A DNA stretch of 15,241 bases from an uncultured Clostridia bacterium (GTDB lineage Bacteria > Bacillota > Clostridia > Oscillospirales > Ruminococcaceae). Made by a program: the position numbers and the translations under genes. Location of the stretch: contig CAMHBE010000014.1 in NCBI GenBank assembly GCA_946183095.1, positions 1 to 15,241 of the forward strand. The letters run 5' to 3'. The notes under the pieces were generated by a model. It saw only the letters and a list, made by a program, of their open reading frames with translations, made no database searches and was not told the DNA's origin. Position 1 is the stretch's first letter; the number at the start of each line of letters is the position of its first letter. Below, piece by piece: positions 12,553 to 15,241 of the stretch.

Positions 12553-13995
12553 TTATGTTATAACGATCGCGCTTCCGTTCGAGCGGACAGTAGCGTGCGG
12601 ACGGTCTGAGTTGAGTATCTGCGTGAACCCGCAGACTTTCAGGATCGCGCCGCCGTATATCATAGTCTTTGCGAAAAGCTGCGCCTTGTTGGAGTTTGCG
12701 ATTATCTCCTGTGCATTCCTGATCTGCTCGATAAGAGGAGCCTTTTCCGCAGACTTCTGGGTGCGGATTCGTATCGCCGCTTCGAGGAAGCTCTTCTCTT
12801 CGAGCGTCGCTGTACCGGCTTTCTCTTTTTCGCGTATCATGTTCACTTCATCGTTTATTCTTGCGATCTCGGAATCCAGCTTTTTCACCTTTTCTGCGAG
12901 GTGCTTTTCTTCGAGCGAAAACTCGGTATGGTCGCCGAGCGTTATATGCGTCTCGGTATGTTCACGGGCACCAACTGTAAGGCAGTTTATGCTGCCTGCG
13001 CAGTACACCTCTCCGCCCGTTATCCTTCCGAGATCCGTGGTGCATTCTATCCATGTCACACACTTCACAATACTGTTGAGTATCGCGGACGCTTTGAGCC
13101 CTCCGCCGCTTACTACCGTGCAATCGTTGAACTCTTCGCCGTAAACATCGCCGCATCTTGCGGATATCGCGGATTCGAGCGCTCTGCCCTGAATGGTGAT
13201 ATCCTGTTCGGCTTCTATAACGGAGTTTGTAACGATACCGTTTACGACAACGCTTCTTCCGGCGCGTATCACGGCTTTTCCGGTAACATTTCCGTTCACG
13301 ATGATAGATCCGCCGTAGCCCACGATGCCTGATGTCTGGTCTATATTTCCGTGAATGATCATTTCATCCACTATACAATATTTCCCGTTTCGTATCGCGA
13401 GAGTTCCCTGACATTTTGCATACACGCGGCTGCCCTTTTTGTAGAGCCCGTCGCCGAGCACCATCTCGACGCTTTTTCCTGCCGCGGCGGGCATCATCCT
13501 TCCGCGGACATCCTTTCCGTCACGTCCCGCGTGAGGTGCAACGATATGACAGATCTCCGTATCGGGGGCAATGTTCGGCACATCTTTTTCTTCGGAAACA
13601 TCGAACTTTAGCTCCAGCCTGCCGTCAGTACCGTTTACCGGCGGCATACCGGACGCGATAAGGACATCGGTGTTGACCGTCTGATCTTCCGCCATTTTTC
13701 TTATGGCATCCTCATCTATCCCGTAAAACACACCGTTCGCGGATGCGACACGAAGAATATCGTCAGCTTTGAAAGGCTTATGGCTTGCACCGTTCGACAT
13801 AACATTGGCATAAGCGGACATGGAATCCTCGGAGATAGTTACCATTATAACGGTGACTGCCTCGGTGAGTTCCGCGATCTTGTTCTGCTTTGCCCCGACG
13901 AACGGATTTTTGAAGGTGCCGGCAAGCTCCGGGTGGATTATTTCCTCTATAATGCTGTCAAACAGGGCGTCGAGCTTCAAAAGATCTTCTTCCAT
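12553..13995 (-). CDS. FapA family protein (DUF342)
   Basis: It has 480 residues. The N-terminal half carries the family signature with GMPPVNGTDG near 116-125 and PHAGRDGKDVRGR near 154-166. A long right-handed beta-helix follows at about 205-355, visible as repeated short strands such as GGSIIVNGNVTGKAVIRAG, then a coiled coil at about 361-395 and a C-terminal tail. DUF342/FapA proteins are widespread in Firmicutes and spirochaetes, often beside flagellar and chemotaxis genes; a polar-localisation role has been reported for one in Vibrio (memory), but the molecular function is not settled. It starts 17 bases after the cheD stop, with GGAGG 6 bases before the ATG, so it is almost certainly co-transcribed with cheC and cheD. 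The operon context suggests a motility-related role. Confidence 0.9.
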   Translation of the reverse strand: MEEDLLKLDALFDSIIEEIIHPELAGTFKNPFVGAKQNKIAELTEAVTVIMVTISEDSMSAYANVMSNGASHKPFKADDILRVASANGVFYGIDEDAIRKMAEDQTVNTDVLIASGMPPVNGTDGRLELKFDVSEEKDVPNIAPDTEICHIVAPHAGRDGKDVRGRMMPAAAGKSVEMVLGDGLYKKGSRVYAKCQGTLAIRNGKYCIVDEMIIHGNIDQTSGIVGYGGSIIVNGNVTGKAVIRAGRSVVVNGIVTNSVIEAEQDITIQGRALESAISARCGDVYGEEFNDCTVVSGGGLKASAILNSIVKCVTWIECTTDLGRITGGEVYCAGSINCLTVGAREHTETHITLGDHTEFSLEEKHLAEKVKKLDSEIARINDEVNMIREKEKAGTATLEEKSFLEAAIRIRTQKSAEKAPLIEQIRNAQEIIANSNKAQLFAKTMIYGGAILKVCGFTQILNSDRPHATVRSNGSAIVIT

Positions 13996-14012
13996 GCAGT
14001 TCCTCCGCGCGA

Positions 14013-14495
14013 TCAGATCATCTTTTTGCCCATTATGGTAGAGCTTATCTCGACGGCTCCGTTTTCAGCCCAGAACGTCATAGTCCGTCCGTAATTGAGC
14101 CCCACATCTTCCGCTATTATCGGAATACGCAGTCTTGAGAGTGCCGCTTTCACAGCTTCGATATTTCTTTGTCCTATGTTGAACTTCGAGTTCGTGGTCT
14201 GGAACATGACCGCACCGCCTGCGATCTTTGCCTTGACAGCAGCGGTATTGGCGCCCATTGCTCTCATCCTGTCGAGCATATCCGGCAGAGCGGTGTCCGC
14301 GAACTTCATACGCGTTGTACTTCCGTCGATGATCGCTGTGCTGTCAGGCAGCATTATATGTGACAATCCCGATATACCGGTAGTCCTGTCATACAGACAG
14401 GTGCCTATACAGGAACCGAGCGCATACGTTACCAGCACATCATCGCCCTTTCCGACTTTCCAGTCGGAGATCCCTACTATCAGCTTCTGACCCAT
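14013..14495 (-). CDS. cheD: Chemoreceptor glutamine deamidase CheD
   Basis: CheD deamidates glutamines in chemoreceptors and also binds CheC, raising its phosphatase activity; this is how Bacillus-type chemotaxis adapts. It has 160 residues from the ATG at 14495, the usual length. The catalytic elements are present: Thr23 (VTYALG), Cys29 (GSCIGTCLYD) and His46 (LSHIMLP), with spacing matching Thermotoga CheD. The ATG at 14495 begins one base after the cheC stop codon, with a G-rich GGGGG about 9 bases upstream inside cheC, so translation is probably coupled. A TTG at 14504 in the same frame overlaps that ribosome binding site and is less likely. Its pairing with cheC is the conserved arrangement in Firmicutes and Thermotoga. 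Confidence 0.95.
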   Translation of the reverse strand: MGQKLIVGISDWKVGKGDDVLVTYALGSCIGTCLYDRTTGISGLSHIMLPDSTAIIDGSTTRMKFADTALPDMLDRMRAMGANTAAVKAKIAGGAVMFQTTNSKFNIGQRNIEAVKAALSRLRIPIIAEDVGLNYGRTMTFWAENGAVEISSTIMGKKMI

Positions 14496-14496
14496 T

Positions 14497-15117
14497 TTAC
14501 GCAACCCCCAGCTTTTCGAGCAGATGATCGAGCGAATCTATCGTCGGCAGAAGAAGCATCTTTGACTGGATGCTCGTATCGTCTATCTTCATATTGTTGT
14601 CTATAAACAGAAGCTTGTCTCCCATTTCTCCCATTTCGATCGCGGGAACGCTCATTATAGCGCCCAGCATATCAATGGTAAGGGAGGGCGGCTCAACGTC
14701 TATGGTAAGTCCCGCGAGCTGCGCTATAGCGTTTACATACGAGCCTGCCATGATGTTGCCCATCTCGTTTATCGCGGAAAGCTCCGCCTCGCTCAGCGAG
14801 AAGATATCCTGCGGCTCTGCGCCGAAGAATGTGCTCACTATCATGGAGATAAGGTTCTGCTCGAACAGGAACATTATCATTCCGTCGATATCGCCGTTTA
14901 TTCTGATAAGCAGACCGGCGATGACCTTTTCGGGTCCGCCTACCGCCTCTATCGCATCGTTGAAATCAAGTACCTCAACGCTCGGGACCTCGATGTCTAT
15001 GAGCTTTCCGACCATTGAAGACAGCGCTGTTGTAGCGTTTCCGGAGCCTATGTTTCCGACCTCTCTGAGAACGTCGATCTGCATATCATTCAGATCTTCA
15101 TACTTTCCAATTGCCAT
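14497..15117 (-). CDS. cheC: CheY-P phosphatase CheC
   Basis: CheC dephosphorylates CheY-P in the cytoplasm and is stimulated by CheD, linking receptor deamidation to the output of the flagellar switch. It has 206 residues, typical for CheC. Both active-site motifs of the form D/S-x3-E-x2-N-x22-P are complete: D15, E19, N22 with P45, and S114, E118, N121 with P144. Having both separates CheC from CheX, which has one, and it lacks the FliN-like C-terminal domain that would make it FliY. The start at 15117 has AAAGGA about 10-11 bases upstream. It sits 42 bases after a flagellar rod gene and runs directly into cheD, so it is part of the flagellar/chemotaxis operon. Confidence 0.95.
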   Translation of the reverse strand: MAIGKYEDLNDMQIDVLREVGNIGSGNATTALSSMVGKLIDIEVPSVEVLDFNDAIEAVGGPEKVIAGLLIRINGDIDGMIMFLFEQNLISMIVSTFFGAEPQDIFSLSEAELSAINEMGNIMAGSYVNAIAQLAGLTIDVEPPSLTIDMLGAIMSVPAIEMGEMGDKLLFIDNNMKIDDTSIQSKMLLLPTIDSLDHLLEKLGVA

Positions 15118-15159
15118 TGTTTGATTTTTCCTTTCGATTTAGTATCAGATCATTGCAGA

Positions 15160-15241
15160 TCATCTCAAATTATTTGCTATATTCATCAGCTCGTCGGAAG
15201 TCGTCACGACCTTTGAACTGAGCTGATAAGAACGCTGTACT
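15160..15241 (-). CDS. 3' end of a flagellar basal-body rod protein (FlgF/FlgG type)
   Basis: Only the last 26 residues are inside the window, beginning VQRSYQLSSKVVTTSDEL and ending IANNLR before a TGA. This is the characteristic C-terminal helix of flagellar rod and hook proteins (the pattern AYQxNSKxxxTxDxMxxxANxLR) that packs in the axial core. FlgG or FlgF is most likely, but the fragment cannot separate them. The gene runs off the right edge; its stop lies 42 bases before cheC, indicating one operon. No other frame in this stretch reads sensibly. Confidence 0.8.
   Translation of the reverse strand, partial: VQRSYQLSSKVVTTSDELMNIANNLR

Noticed and set aside
1..15241. CRISPR array, tRNA or rRNA genes, insertion sequence or prophage genes
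   Set aside because: No regularly spaced repeats, no tRNA-like cloverleaf or rRNA sequence, and no transposase, integrase or phage protein was recognised in any frame.

Overview
The window looks like a chromosomal segment of a motile, Gram-positive-type Clostridia, most likely a Ruminococcus-like member of the Oscillospiraceae. The evidence is a SCIFF six-cysteine peptide with its radical-SAM maturase (a clostridial hallmark), an ECF-transporter S component, sigma-A promoters with 16-17 bp spacers, strong GGAGG-type ribosome binding sites, a DUF6033-like protein, and CheC/CheD/FapA-type genes beside a flagellar rod gene. The genus is inference. Every large gene lies on the minus strand, so transcription runs from high to low coordinates. 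The one plus-strand gene is a 58-residue membrane protein near 8.8 kb.

Layout from high to low coordinates: the 3' end of a FlgF/FlgG-type flagellar gene (15160 to the edge), then cheC, cheD and a FapA/DUF342 gene in a tight run closed by a terminator (12511-12549). A DUF6033-like gene follows with its own near-perfect FliA/sigma-28 promoter (12439-12465) and terminator (11380-11419). recJ has its own promoter (11277-11305). Next come an AT-rich island (about 8690-9190), the SCIFF pair scfA-scfB, an HtrA-type membrane protease with a TGTGA-repeat array upstream, a 76-residue unknown plus an ECF S component behind a strong promoter, a foldback (MITE-like) repeat, and mfd. The last 260 bases (1-260) are a non-coding run of hairpins.

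The most interesting find is the island at 8697-9189, which has the full architecture of a type I toxin-antitoxin locus like the par/Fst system of plasmid pAD1, but with an unfamiliar toxin. A perfect TTGACA-17-TATAAT promoter drives an mRNA with a Shine-Dalgarno hairpin, encoding a 58-residue protein with two predicted membrane segments. A convergent minus-strand promoter starts a small RNA of about 110 nt that ends at the same bidirectional terminator. The first ~17 nt of this small RNA are an exact antisense copy of the toxin start-codon region, because a 17-bp direct repeat (8783-8799 and 9138-9154) occurs at both places. G-U wobbles make the 3'-UTR folds pair only in the plus-strand transcript and the antitoxin hairpin pair only in the minus-strand transcript, which independently supports both RNAs.

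The other genes are housekeeping or regulatory: mfd and recJ (DNA repair), htrA (envelope protein quality control), scfAB (a ranthipeptide, possibly a signalling peptide), and cheC/cheD (chemotaxis adaptation). All calls come from reading the sequence; no database search or folding program was run.
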